Shown piece after piece: positions 32,532 to 45,283 of a DNA stretch of 64,000 nt. The stretch's first letter is position 1. Each line of letters opens with the position of its first letter. Location: the NCBI GenBank assembly GCA_027475525.1, contig JAMWFC010000046.1, positions 3,038,001 through 3,102,000 of the forward strand, in the 5' to 3' direction. The position numbers and the translations under genes are program-made. The stretch comes from Macrolepiota albuminosa. Taxonomy: Eukaryota > Basidiomycota > Agaricomycetes > Agaricales > Agaricaceae. Below the pieces are notes generated by a model. It ran no database searches. It had not been told where the DNA came from and saw nothing but the letters and a program-made list of their open reading frames with translations.

Positions 32532-34611
32532 TCAAGCATTCTCCAGTTTCGACCTAATCCTACGTTCATACAACGTTTCAAGTTCTTCCAATTCACTGAC
32601 TATCCATGAGCTTTTGAGAGCAGAACGAACAGTTGCACGGAGTTGATATTCGTAGATCAAAAGTTTCTCAACAAGTTCCCGAGCTGATGTGCATATAACC
32701 AGGTCAGCAAGTTCTGGCCTCTTGACAATACGTTGCAAACCATCTTGCATATGCTTCCATAACGGCTGGAAGTCGACCTTTCCATTAATTATCCGAGCTT
32801 TGAGACGCGCTTCAGTGTTGAGATAGCGTTGCGATGGCTGTGTGCATTCTGTGCCTCGGGATTCCTCAATATGGCTAATCCAGTCCGAGCCACATGGGGG
32901 CCCATAGTCAAAGGGGTGTGACCCGCTATGCGAGTTCAATCGGAGCGAGCAGTGAGTTCCACAAGGGATAGACAGCAGTTCTTTTGAACATACGAAAGCA
33001 TGATAAAGAGAATGACTCCTGCGCTCCAACAGTCTGCAGGCATTCTTGATCACGTTGGCAGTATCCTAGGAGAGGAACAAGAGAATATACCCAACATAGC
33101 CCAAATGTTTTACATCCAGGGCAAGTACGCCTTCCGGTGGCAGATAGGAAACAGTCCCACAGACATTCAGAGTCTCTTGGTGTGCATTAGGGCGAGCCAG
33201 CCCAAAGTCCGCAATTAAGATTCGAGGATATGGACCAGGGCAGTGTAACAAGATATTTTCCGGCTTTGCAAGATCAATGACAGAAACACGAAAGTTGCGA
33301 CTATTCACCTTCAAATCTGAAGCAACGAATCATGAAGTATTCGAGAATCTTTGGATCAGCCTACGTACCTCGATGAGAAATCATACTATTATGAAGATAA
33401 TCTAGGCCTTGAAGCAGCTGAAACATGACATATTTTGCTTCAGCTTCGCAAAGGCAATGTCTACTACTAGGATGATTAGTGATGTAAGTGAATAGGTCGC
33501 CGCCTGTGCACAGCTGAAGAAATATATGACTGGACACGAAATAAGCACAATACAAAACTGAGAGTTGCATTAGAGAACAAACATAAAGTTCTTGTTGACC
33601 TCAGTGTCGTAAATCTCGTTAATGTTCGGCTGTCGGAAATTGTCAGTGGGAAAAGCACGTTGTATGCAGCAATTACATGGCGAATCGTCATCAATATCCG
33701 AACTTCTTTCATAACCTGACCAACATCATGTTCTCTCTTCGTCCTAATACTCTTACAGGCGACTTGGCGGCGTTTAACAGGGTCAAGAGCGAGATGCACA
33801 GTTGCAAACGACCCACTTCCCAAGCATTGAGAAGTGACGATATAATTGCCGATCCTCTGTGGAAAGGTAGCGGCGAGGAGAAATAGAGTACGGCGAAAAT
33901 TCTGACCTTATGAGCAGGTTGAGCCGGTGGAGTGGGATCAAAGATGGTCATCTTGCTACGGGATTCCTTCCAAAGATGGATACAAGTGAACTCTTTATGA
34001 AAGAGGTGTTTACAAGGAAAAGGCGGCGAGACCAGCTTTGGACTAACCGAGAGAGTTGGGAAGTCGAAGGACATCGCCATCCATAACGATAATAGATGTC
34101 TTTCTGATGTGTTGTCCGTTAAGATACAATCCATTCCTGGACACATCCTGGATACAACTATAGCGTAAGAAAAAGGTCGGATTGTATGCATACCTGGCAA
34201 GACACTATTACTCCGCCACTTGGGGAACGAACCCTGAGAAGATAGCCGGTACAAGTCAGTACGTGAAGAACCGTGTTCGACCGATCATTACGCATAGAGC
34301 TTGCAATGCACACTCGATACCGCATTATCAGTGACGACATACGAGCTAATGGAAGGTTAAGTGTTAATTCTTTTGGATTGTTATGAGTCGTACCAGGCAG
34401 TCGGATCGCGGCCAATAATTGCCGGGTTTTCCAAGGTCAAGACCACAGCTATAGCGTCAAAGTGTGGGCGTATTGAGACAGAATACAAATGGAAAGTAGT
34501 ACCTTCTTTACGTTCACCACGAATTGTGACGAATTTGGCACATATGTTCGTGGTTTTTACTGTGATAGCATTGAGGGAAGAGTCAAGAGTTATAAAATTT
34601 GGATGTGACAT
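32532..34611 (-). CDS. FHA-domain serine/threonine protein kinase (Chk2/Cds1/Rad53-like)
   Basis: Predicted DNA-damage or checkpoint type kinase. The N-terminal exons give an FHA domain: IIGRDPTAC, VSSVHCKLYA, SPSGGVIVSCQ joined to DVSRNGLYLNG, then KTSIIVMDGDVLRLP. The kinase domain has the Gly loop GSGSFATVHLA, VACKSI (Lys), LFLQLCTGGDLFTYI, YLHNSMISHR-DLK-PENILL, ADFGLARP, CGTVSYLPPEG and DCWSAGVILFIML. The HRDLKPEN catalytic loop is assembled from three exons, the middle one only 8 nt (33309-33316). Catalytic Lys, HRD Asp and DFG Asp are all present. The end is a TGA at 32532-32534. The ATG at 34611 is the first in frame but an upstream exon cannot be excluded. Confidence 0.82.
33309..33316 (-). 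other. 8-nt microexon in the kinase catalytic loop
   Basis: ATTTGAAG lies between a 52-nt intron (33317-33368, GTACGT to TTCAG) and a 45-nt intron (33264-33308, GTGAAT to CAAAG). With it the message reads His-Arg-Asp-Leu-Lys-Pro-Glu-Asn; without it the frame is lost at the catalytic Asp. Confidence 0.8.
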
Positions 34612-34898
34612 TGCGTGGACATGCTCAAGTTGAGCAATCTGGTTACTAGCCGTTGCGGCAAATGCCGTACCCGGAGGGCGGCCCGGAACTCAATCCATAA
34701 AGCAAGTACATCGTTATGCATTTTGTCCCATCCTAGCTTAACCTCAACTGTTGGAATAATCGGTAAGGGCCACCACACATACTCAATGACCGGCCACCTG
34801 TCACCCCTTTCACGATATCACACATGCTTTGTCTGGCCACCTTGGTCAAAGAGCATTGTCCACTATATACATATATAAATGAGGCTCGCTCAGTCAAC

Positions 34899-34931
34899 AC
34901 CCTCAGTCGATTATACAGAGACTGAGGGTGA
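34899..34931. repeat. Perfect 11-bp inverted repeat (hairpin)
   Basis: CACCCTCAGTC and its exact complement GACTGAGGGTG are separated by an 11-base loop (GATTATACAGA). The right arm overlaps the 5' end of the intron-like element at 34928. Confidence 0.55.
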
Positions 34932-35070
34932 GTAGTTATATTCCTTTTAATAATGTTACTTATAACTTACTGTACACTTAGGCTGACTTACACGTCTGAT
35001 CTTAGGTACAGTACAACAAATATAGTCGATTATACAGAGACTGAGGGCTGACTTACACGTCTGATCTTAG
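34905..35070 (+). repeat. Short direct repeat with an intron-like element present in one copy only
   Basis: Copy 1 is 34905-34927 plus 34982-35005, split by 54 bases (34928-34981) that start GTGAGT and end ACTTAG. Copy 2 (35024-35070) is the same 47 bases without the insert, joined exactly where a GT-AG intron would be removed. The period is not 77, so this differs from the junction duplications elsewhere in the window. Confidence 0.6.
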
Positions 35071-35149
35071 TGTATACGGCTTGAATTTTAACATCAACAA
35101 TTTGGAATACAACCTTCTTTCCCCTGGTCAACTTCAGATGATCAACATA

Positions 35150-35330
35150 ACACATGCCGTAGATGAATTCCCAGAGAGAGATGAAGAGAAAACAATGAAT
35201 ACTGAATGGTGCTCAGTCCACATAGATGTAGAGGGAGATGAAAGAGTGGACAAAGAAGCCAAGGCAGGAGCAGAATTGTGGTCACAAGATCATACTTCCC
35301 TGACATGCTAAAAGAAGAACAAAGAAGAAG
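35150..35330 (+). pseudogene. Degenerate retrotransposon RNase H fragment
   Basis: The plus frame contains HIDVEGDERVDKEAKAGAE, which matches the last part of the RNase H domain of fungal retroelements (pattern GHxGxxGNExAD-x-A-K, with the Asp ligand kept). It is followed in another frame by a LPDMLK-like piece, as in those elements. The reverse transcriptase and other domains are absent and the frame closes quickly, so this is a dead fragment. Confidence 0.55.
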
Positions 35331-36172
35331 GCACTCAAGAAATGAAGGAATAGATAGCAGAAAATTATACCAATAGGCAGATTTGCTGTTGCAAATAAAC
35401 TACCCCAGGTACCTGAGATGAAAATGATGCAACAAGAAGGAGGACACAGGTCAGCATAGTGAGGACTCACACACCATGAGAGGTCAAGACATCCTGCATA
35501 TGTAAATACACTAGAAGAACACAGGAAATGAACCTAATTTAATTCCATCACCAAGCCAATAAGACCTCCCACCTTCCCAGGTTTCTCCTGAAATACTTCA
35601 TAATGTTACCATGCTATCACACACACCACACAAAATCTGTGAAGAGAGGTCTAATACACAATACTAAAATGCAAGCTTACCAGCAAAACAAACACTATTA
35701 CACAACACTGGAGCAGAGTATGAGCAGCACGCTAGCCCCACCTCTCAGTCCTGTACTTGGCAGTATAAACAGAATTCTCTGCAATAACATATAATTCAAA
35801 ACAGACATTATCCTATCTTTATTGTCATCATTCAGGTAGTCTTCCTGAACTTCTTTTGAAACAACTGCCATCTCCAACCCTATAATGACAATGGCAATGG
35901 TTGTGTTATGATATAGACCTATCACCATCCAAGTGGCAAAAATCCTGAAATCGATCGAATTATTTACTTGCATAATTTTCGACCTTATTCTGGGGCGATC
36001 CTCCATCCTGCGACTTCATCTAAACTGACTAATTTACTTGCTACATACATATAGACGTTCTTGGTGATGGGTATTAGTATGAGACGATCTGCACATCCAG
36101 CTTTGTTTCTCAAAGTTTAAAAAGACATTACCTGAATCACAAACATACATTAAAAATAAGTAGAGACAAATC

Positions 36173-37283
36173 TTAGGTCCATCCCATTGCGTAGTATGCT
36201 TGTCTAGCCGCCTCTTCTTTCGCTATTTGTTTGCTAGGTCCTGTACCCATCCCCTTTTGAATCCCATTGACTGTTAAGACAACAACCCAGACATCGCACC
36301 GAAATCACATAAGGGAATCACTTTACATACCTATACATCGGACGGTCCACCGACCTGCATGTGGTGGCCCATCAAAGCTAGCTGAATATTCCACCACCAC
36401 ACGTCGCTGAGCTGCGGTTTGATTGAACAATGGTAGGAAAGGAAGATGAGGTTGCGCGGGGGCCAAGGGATTCGGCAGAGGCATCGGTGGCGACACATGC
36501 TGCGAAGGTTGTTGAAATGGATGCATATGGGGCGGCAGATGCCTCTGCCTATCCGTCGACGGTGATGGAGGAGGCTGAGATGCGAAGAATATCGGCGTCG
36601 AGAGGTAGGGAGGGGGCTGTTCGCTCTTCACCTTCTTTGGAGGCGGTTCAATGGGCTGTCGATGCTCTTGTCCTAACGATCCTTGGGAGGTGCCATCTTG
36701 TCCTATCAAGAGATGGCTAATCCATTCTTGTACCGTCTCCATCCCATTTTCTGCATATACTCCACCTACATAAGCGCAGAAGATGGAGCGCGTCTCCTGC
36801 AAGAGGATTACGGGAATTGTAGGATTGCATGAAAGTGAAATTTACCTTGGGGTCGCTCAGGGAGCGAAAGACGTCAGGATGACAGCGAAGCTTCTGCCGT
36901 AGGTTATACATCGTTACCCACTTATCTAGGTGAACATCAGAGAGCGCCGCTTCCCGTTCCGACTGCGTATCGTGTAAGTCAGCCGGGATAAACGAAACAT
37001 TCTAGAGGCTTACTATTATTTCCTGCGTAGTGCGGATGGGCCGCTTGTTGAAGAGAATGTTGGTCACTGCAGCATCAAGCACCAGTTGTCCCAAATGGAT
37101 GAGCCGCTCGTTGTCATCCTCAGCGGATCCGCCGGCCCTCCGTAAAGATATGTGAGTAAAGACCTGAAGGACTATGTCACTTGAGACTTTGGGCAACGGC
37201 GGTCCCTGTTTAAAGTGCTCTATTGGTGGCCGATTACGCTTAAGTTGGGCAGAAGGAAGGACGGCAGAATTGGTAAAATTCAT
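36173..37283 (-). CDS. RNase III-like protein with dsRNA-binding domain, catalytic acids missing
   Basis: The N-terminal half has the RNase III fold signature in altered form: NERLIHLGQLVLDAAVTN where enzymes have ERLEFLGDAVL, and SIFCAYVGGVYAENG where enzymes have DxFEAxIGAIY. The four metal-binding acids are therefore mostly replaced (Glu to Ile, Asp to Gln, Asp to Ser, Glu to Cys). A long Pro/Gln-rich linker follows, then a C-terminal dsRNA-binding domain (VEYSASFDGPPHAGRW, GTGPSKQIAKEEAA). It probably binds structured RNA without cleaving it, perhaps in the manner of mitochondrial ribosomal RNase III-like proteins; the role is not known. Start MNFTNSAVLP at 37283, stop TAA at 36173-36175, 175 bases downstream of the remodeler gene. 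Confidence 0.75.
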
Positions 37284-37458
37284 GTTTTGTCATTTGACGA
37301 TGGGTTACTGTTTATATCACATGGTGCCATGCACTTGATTCCACCCAAATATAGCAATATTAATGCTGGGTTGTATCTAGCAGCCACAAAAAATATCTAC
37401 TTATATATCATATTAAGTATTTAACGATGCTACGAAGTACTGTGTCGTACAATTATAC

Positions 37459-40400
37459 CTAATCGCTTAGATCTAGATGAATTGGAACAGTCGCGTCATC
37501 TCCAGCTTTCTCCTTGCTCTTTCCCTTTGACAAGATTTTGCGAAGAACTCGCACTATGGCAAGGGAATTAGCATCAGAATTTTCCTCTAACCGTAGGATT
37601 TGTTTGGCGATACTGAGTGAAGAAACGTATTTAGCACCTCTTTTTCCCCTTGGACTTTGGCGAGTGTAATACCTTTGTGGCCCACTGATCACAAGGGGAC
37701 AATTCTTAATTAGATGATGAGGCGTCTGTTCGCAAACAGGGCAAGGCAATGATGGGGCAAAAGTGGTTTTCGTCTTCTTCGCTTTTCCTTGTTCTATGGT
37801 AGTCGGGGATGCGGGACGTTTTGATGTACCGGATATGGCTGCAGTAGGCCTCGCTGTAAATGAAAGATTCTGGGGTCGAAATTGGATTGGTTGATCAGAC
37901 AGTACACCACTCGATGAGAGGGCATCTTGCTGAACGGTAAAGACACCTGCAATGGGAACTGCTTTTGCATTTGATGGAAGTGATTCTTGACGAACGGAAG
38001 AACTTTCCATCTTACGCAGAAGACGTAGAGGCTGTCCAATGATCAGATGAATGTGCCCACGTTGGTGCAGAGTGCGGTCGATAGCTTCAATAGCCGCTGT
38101 CTTGGAGGACTTTAGAGTCAACGGGGTAAGGGGCCTTTACAACAAACATACCCTTTGCTCCCATGGCTCATCTTCCGCATGTAACATAAGCATTTCGCGA
38201 AATTCGGCCAGATTTTCAGACTTCTCGGTCATCATACACTCCCCGGGTCCGTCACCATGCATTCTTCCACAGAGACCACAAAGCTGAACAAGGCGAGGGC
38301 CAGAATTATGTATAGGAGCAAGAGACGAACTTTCTGTCGGTAACGACTTCCTTATTATAGGTGGTGAAGGCTCAAATGCCTCATCTTCACGGTGTGTGTC
38401 GTCATCTGACTCTATCTCAGATGCAACATACCCAGAAACTTCGGAGTCTATAGACTTGACCGATTGTGGTGAGGAGGGCGCGCCTTTCAAAGGGTCATCT
38501 CGGTAGGCATTGGGCTAAACATAAAATATTTGTCAGAAGCACTTCGGAAGCAAGATTCAATCAGACGTACCTTTGATATGGCAGCCGCACGCCGCTTAAC
38601 ACCGCGTCCAGAAAGTACAACCTCCTGCATCCGCACCTTGTCACGTTCCTCTGTTATTTTCTGAAGAGTTTGTGCCCATGAATCACCCTGATCGATATCT
38701 TCTACTTCTTCCAAAGAATCCTTATCTGCAGCCCACACTTTTGCAAAGCTGAAAGACATGCCCTCCTTGACCGGTTCTTGCTCTTCACCTTCTTGTTCAG
38801 TCTTTTCAATGAGCTTCTCGATATCCTGTTCAGAATCTAGGTGAAGATGTCATTAAAGGTAGAACAATGAGGATGCTAGGAACTCACAAACAATATCTCG
38901 CGAGTTCTGTTCAGAATCGAACAGAGTTTGCGCTCCGTAGGTGAGGATAGATTGAACATCGTCTCCTGCAGAATCTTCTTCATCCATTTTTTGGACGATG
39001 AGATGGTCCAAAACCAACTTCTTTTTTCCAACTTGCATTATCCGCTCTAAATTATCTCCCGGGTAAGTATATGAGATAGAGAATAGTCATGGCCGCCGAC
39101 CTTCCGCTGAATCTTTAATCATAAATTTAAAGACAAGACAGGTCTTTTGTTGACCGAATCTGTATGCTCTCGCAATAGCCTGACAGCTTCGATTGCCTAG
39201 AATGCAAAAACGCGAAAGTGACTTACTTGTAGATCCTTGGATGCAAGGAACTGTCAATGACAGTTGTTAGAAGAGTGAAAAGAGACATGACATACTTGAT
39301 GAGGGTTGAAATCAGGGTCAAAGATGATTACTGTGTCTGCACTCTGTGTCACCATTTTTTAATCGGACAGTATTGGACTATCCTGCTCAGAACAACTCAC
39401 AAAGAGGTTGATGCCTACTCCCTAAGAGGAAATCAGCGGTCATGAGTTGGAACAGAAACAAAACTATCATACACCAGCACGCGTCGTTAGGAGATATATG
39501 AAGACCTCTGAACCGGGCTTGTTGAATTCATCCATTCCTTTCTGACGATCTTTGCTTTTTGTGTTACCATCCTAGCCGAAGAATAGTTGGTGTGTCCTCG
39601 ATCAGCCCATTTATTAGACTTACCAAACGAAGATACTTGAGACCCTCGCCATTGAGGAAGTCTTCGATGACATCTAAAGCAATGACGAACTTCGCAGAGA
39701 GAAGGATTTATCACAATGCAATATCTTGAAATTTTTCTTCTCACCTGACTGAAGAGAAGGACCCGGTGCCCACGTTCTTGCAGTTTCGGAAGCATTATTT
39801 TCAAAAAGCGCAACTTTCCACTGGCGTCTATTAATTTTTCATGGCTCTCCTGAGGCAGCAAACCTCGAGGCTCAATATCCTCCGCGTATAAATATGGATG
39901 TTGCAGACATCTAAGATATATACTTGAACAAGGGGGCGAAAGAGCAGTGATGAATAATGACTTACTTCCTCAATTGCATGAGAACGTTATTGATGCGTCC
40001 TTTAGTGGGTGCACTGATTGAGTTGGTACGAGTCAACCCGTTCAAAACCTCAAGATTATGGCCTACAGGGGTCGCAATGAGCGACTTGATAGTTAGAAAG
40101 ATATGAAAACCCCACTTAGAATAGATCGGTAGACCTCCTTCTGAAGAGGGGCCATAGAAACTGGAACAATGACTTCATTCTTAGATTGAGTGAGTGTAGG
40201 TTTTAACAAGTATATTGAGTAGAAGTACTTTGGGAGGAAGTTGCAGAACTTCGCTTTTTAGTCGACGAAGGAAATATGGTCGGAGCCTGTTATGTAATTG
40301 CTTGATGAGTTCTTCATTGAGTTCTTCGTGCTCTTTCTCGAGGCCTTCAAGATCGTTCCATTCATTCGGATCGAGAAAGTTCATGAGGTTGAACAACTCT

Positions 40401-43400
40401 CTTATGTTGTTATTCAAAGGAGTCTGCGGAAGCTGAGTCAAACAAGATGAAATGTATCTTGTTACTCACTCCAGTCATGATCACTCGTTGAATGCTCCTA
40501 AGTTCATTCAACCGCCTGAAAAGAAGGCTGCTGTCGCTTTTAACTGGAGGAGAGGTCAGGTCAGGCAGTTGCCACCAACACTGGCACAAGGTAAACTCAC
40601 GTCTTTGGCCTTCATCGACAATCAGCACCTAAGCCGAAGATGTAAGAATACTATCGTAGTGTTGTGAATCACTAACCTCCCATCGAGGTTGATTCTTGAA
40701 GACGGGCGTGAAGTCCTTCTGATTCAACAGAGCTTCGTATGTAGAGATGAGAACATGGAACTTTGCCCTAGTCTCGTCCTTGCGTTTGATCTCGTGGTAA
40801 AGTTCATATTTCTTGATGATTTCTCTCGCTTTTGCTTCCCCGTAAAATGGCACGACTCTGAGATTCGGCGCCCAACGCTCGAACTCTCTCACCCAATTTG
40901 TGATTGTCGAATTTGGAACCACTACGAGGGCTGGAAAAGCTTTAAACTTTGCGGCAATATTACCAAGGAAGGTTGCAACTTGGACAGTCTTGCCCTATGG
41001 ACAAATGAGTTTCTCACACATCTCTCCTACACAAAATTCCACATACCAGACCCATTTCATCTGCGAGGATACAAGGCTGGAGGTTCCACCAGTTGTTGCA
41101 CAACCAATTAAAACCATCGACCTGATTTTTTAATACCACTTAAATTGAAGAACGTCACCACGTTACTCACTTGGAATGGCATAAGTTGTAACCGCTGATC
41201 CTGACCAATTTCAAGGGCACTAGCGTCCTTCAAAGCATGTCGCATACGGTACTGATCCTTTGCTCGCTTATCAAACTTCTCGCAGTAAGACATTGAATAT
41301 CTCGGGACAATGACAGTTCGAGAGTACACATAACGTCGCAACGCAGATTCAAACGCTGGATAGGTTGGATCAATTGGGCGGGGGGGCGAATCCCAACTTG
41401 CTATGATAGACATTTTAGTTAAAAGTTATTTTGCGAAAAAGACTCAGCCGCACCTTCATCGTAGCCAAGGTCTTCCCATTTAATGAATGACCAGGCGACT
41501 TGTCCGATATTTTTCTCACTAAAGGTACGGCCTGTCCTTGTTTCCCAGTCTGAGACAGTTTCTACTAGATAGTCACTCGGTTGTTCGCCTCGGTCGAAAG
41601 CAATTTCACGTTCCTCTCGTATACTTTCATCCAGGTCATCCTCTGAATCATCTGTGTTATCAACAATAGTTATAGATTGTTTTCCTTTACCGTTCTTCTG
41701 TTGCTTCTGCTTCGAGCGATGGCGCTGGGAACGCCAGAGAAGAACATCAAGAAGACGATCAATTGTTTTCCATGCAAGAGGAATTCGGCGTTCCGCGTCT
41801 GGAACGGGATCCAAAGGCAATAATGGAGTGTTCTTTTGTACATTAGCAGAGGACTTCCGCGGCTCTTGGTCAAACTCTGAGGAAATAGGCTCATCTTTGT
41901 CTAATTGAGTAACGTCAAAAGTCTTGATCAGTTCTACTTTAGAACCTCCCGTCAGGAAATTTTTCAGTTTGGCGGGATGCGTGGAGAGTAGCCACATGTG
42001 TGGAACCCATTGCACACGCCTGAAACTTCTGTCCATCCATTTGACAAGATATTCTCGGGGTAGAGGACTTTTGTAGTTTGGGGGTTCGCCACGACTCTGC
42101 ACAGGCTCAGCAGACGTCGACGGGTACGGACGCCAAGCAATAATCCTATCTACGCCAAATGTGTACGAGGCACAGTCGACACAAAGCCAGGATTGCGTGT
42201 AATGCTGAACGATCTCTGCAATACTGTCTCCAGAGGAATGATGAGAAGGCGGGGGTAAGTGCTCATAATGAGCAAGCCGCTTGCAAGTCATGCATCGAAA
42301 AAGAGGTCGTTTTACCGACCAACGCGTATCGGTCGTGTCTTGATTTGTGAATGGTTGCGGCAAGTCCGAGTTTTCCTTGGGATCCTCCGTTGACCCGCTA
42401 TGTTGAATTGCAGAGTATGTCCTCTCCTTCTGGACCGCATCGGCTTCGAGAGCGACTTCCATGCAGAACATACATATTCCACCCTTCATACAAGCACCTG
42501 TAAATGGTTGTAAACCTAGAGCACTTACTCAAACAAAGGCCCTTACCACAAATAAATTCGGTGGTTTGGTCGTAATCCAAGCCAGAACGTTTCGCTGGTT
42601 CAGGTTTTGACGAAGAGTCCTCATTATGACCTTGATCGCGTTTCCATGCGACCAGCTCTCTGTCACGAGCGGCCTTGAGTATTTCGTCCCTTTGAGTACT
42701 TGCCATGCATTTCCAATGGGCGACGACTGGGCATTTGAGGCTGTAAAAATGTCAGCGCAGATACATCCTCAATCCACAAAGGCTTACCAGCGCAGCCACC
42801 CACCAAGGCTTGCTAACCTTTCTTCCTCGTCACCAGACTCCTCAAACTCGTCCCCTGCCTTCTTTTTCTTCGACCTTCCTCTGCCTCTCTTTGATAGTGC
42901 CTGAAGAAGCTTGTGAGCAGGAGGTCGATGACATTTTTCGCATATGTCACGATGCTTCCACATGATGGCAATCTCTTCGTCGGAATGCGAGTCATAATCG
43001 AGATCTGCAACAGAACGGAAATGACCATATGCAGGGCGCGATTCTCTCTTCCGAATAGGTTTCTTGAACTTAATTTTTGGGTAAGATTTTTGTGAGGTGT
43101 ATGCATCATCATCGCCATAACTGAGGTCAGCCCCGTCCGTGTCAGCATCAGAGTCGAGGTCTTTCAAATCCTTTCGATTACGCCTTGAATTTCTCGTCGA
43201 CCGTCTGGTAGAAATGGTTATTTCGCTAGTACCTGTCTCGAGGTCTGATTCAATATCGAAGACTCGAGCAGACCGGATCTTCTTGGGACTAAAAGGAAGG
43301 GCTTGTTTTCGTTTAACAGATAAACGACCGCTCGTTCGCCGTGGAAGTAAGTGTTCCTCCTCTTCAAAATCGGTTCCTTCATCATCACTTTGACTGTCAG

Positions 43401-44043
43401 AATCCGTATCTTTTTCTTCCTCAGAGTCGGGAACAGTCTCTGACTCTGGTTTGGCGCTACGAGCGGACAAATCCTTCAGGATACCGCGTCGATTCTTGAT
43501 GCTAACAGTAAGTTTCACGCGGGATGATGGTTCAATGTAATGTGCTGAGGGGTCAAATGGTTCTAATTCCCCGGCAGCGACTTTACGATCTAATAGTATC
43601 ATAAGAAAAGTGGATGTAATAGAAGAATCATCGCACACCGTATTCATCAACAAGGTGTTTGAACTTTTGAAGGAAAGGCCCTGAGGGAAACTAGCGTGGA
43701 AACGCGTTAAATGGACCAATTTCGTGTAAACTCGCCGTACCTTGTGGGCCAACCCTCCTTGGTATCGAGCGTAGTAGTATGACACGTTGTGTTCGCGGTA
43801 TATTCCAATGACTTCGTCTAGGAGCATCTCTGAGTCATTCCTGAGTAAAGATGCTCCAGCTGGTTTGTAGAGCTTCTTCTCCTCATCACTAATGTGTGGG
43901 GGAAAGATGAAGAAAGCGCGCTGTAGGGATACGATTTCAGGCGTCGTCGAAGGTTGTAAAGAGATATCAGTATCATGAGGTATCGTCGGAGATTTTTCAG
44001 AGGTAAAAAGTAAAGTCGGGTCAGAGGATTCCCCAGCATCCAT
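37459..44043 (-). CDS. SNF2-family chromatin remodeler, Mit1/CHD-like
   Basis: A very large nuclear ATPase. Domain order: an acidic N-terminus with a chromo-like ARYQGG stretch; a PHD-type cysteine cluster ([40 protein letters not shown]) and a second one ([22 protein letters not shown]); a chromodomain-like [17 protein letters not shown]; the helicase N-lobe with [37 protein letters not shown] and [16 protein letters not shown]; the C-lobe with [29 protein letters not shown] and ARAYRFGQQ. Two C-terminal cysteine clusters follow: [15 protein letters not shown] and [16 protein letters not shown]. This architecture matches fission-yeast Mit1 of the SHREC silencing complex, which positions nucleosomes in heterochromatin. 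Start ATG at 44043, stop TAG at 37459-37461, many short introns. Confidence 0.83.
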
Positions 44044-44170
44044 GATTGTTCAGGCAACGCGTTGTCGACAAGAGGTGAGCAATTGATTTCATTACATAAT
44101 CAAATTCTCCGACCAATTTGATTTCGAGATGTCTACTATATCGATTTTATAAACCACTGATTTGACTAGA

Positions 44171-45283
44171 CTAAAGACTCTTCAAACTAACTAACCACTG
44201 GTGACACTGACTTGCGACTTGTTCACCGTGATCTGAGGATAGGCAATCAATCATTTGTCAGTCATGAAAGAAATTCAAAACCATACTTATACAAAATGCA
44301 TGGGGTATGTTTTCCCGCCCGTGAATAATCCTGAACTCGTCCAACTCTGGTTTGAAAGAATCAATCACGTGATTGATATGCTCCCCCACCCAATCATCAT
44401 GTTTGGCAAAGTAAAACCATAGTTTATCCCTGTGGGCTGTCAGCAAAGGTACATCGAGATCTCGAATGGTATGCATTTCATCATGAGCCATATGTAACAT
44501 GGCAAGGATACTAGAAGGAGAGTACAAGAGCGTTTGCAGTACCAACACTTGTGACGAGGGCCATGAAGGGAACAAAAGAGCCAAGACAGTCAGGGGCAGA
44601 ATCTGAATGAGGTAAGAAAGCCAGGAAACGAAGTTTCTCATCGGAACCGGGAGAAGCCACTGGTGTCAGCATAAAAAACATGTCATGAGGCAAGGAGTGT
44701 AGACGCACAAAGAGCATCCGCCCGTTTGGGGTATCACGGATATGTGAAATCGTGGGGAAGAGCATAAAGGCCCCTGCAACAGCGGATGGCCTGGCTTTGA
44801 GTACTTGAAGTGAAAGCCAGCTCCCGACGCTGTGCCCAACGACCACTATTTTGGTCCCTGCACTAAAAGTGGATTGAACAGCGTCAAAGGCCTCGATCGA
44901 GCCTTCTATTTGAGCGGGGAGACCGTATCGGAATGTCGGTAATGCATTCTCGGCCTCGATTCCAGGTGTGTGGCCGATGTGAGAGCAAGCAAAGATTGCC
45001 AGACTGGATGTTGTGTCTCTTGCGTAGAGAGATTCCAGAAATGGAATGTAGAAATTCAAAAGACCAGGATTACCTATAAAAGATAAACGAGAGTGTACCT
45101 GCGGCAGAAGTGAAGCTTGCCAGGGAAGAATAGTACGACAGTGGTCGGGAGAGGAAGTTTTGGAGGCCACCAAAGTGCATGGGAAGAGCCGAAGGGGTAT
45201 TTATGAGAAAATATAGCACTGCGATAGCGTGCAGTAGGTAAGTTTGGTAGGTAGTATGGTTTAAGGAAGGGTGGTAGAGACAT
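44171..45283 (-). CDS. Lipid droplet-associated hydrolase (LDAH family)
   Basis: An alpha/beta hydrolase of the LDAH/C2orf43 family, found on lipid droplets. It starts MSLPPFLKPYYLP at 45283 (an in-frame ATG at 45307 is possible). Motifs: LFFPGNPGLLNFYIPFLESL (oxyanion strand), nucleophile elbow VVVGHSVGSW, FPTISHIRDTPNGR, and LWFYFAKHDDWVG (catalytic Asp). The final histidine sits in DHGEQVA, which is read only if an intron is removed near 44280. The first intron (45074-45120, 47 nt) is GC-AG and splits the Pro-Gly-Asn-Pro-Gly codons. Stop TAG at 44171-44173. Its start lies at most 46 bases from the SEC8 start on the opposite strand. Confidence 0.8.

Larger units (their letters stand above)
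34612..36172. other. AT-rich region with transposon remnants
   Basis: About 1.5 kb with no intact gene. It holds a short inverted repeat, a partly duplicated segment that looks spliced, and a degraded retroelement RNase H piece. Other short frames (for example 35698-36006 on the minus strand) are not recognisable. Confidence 0.5.
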
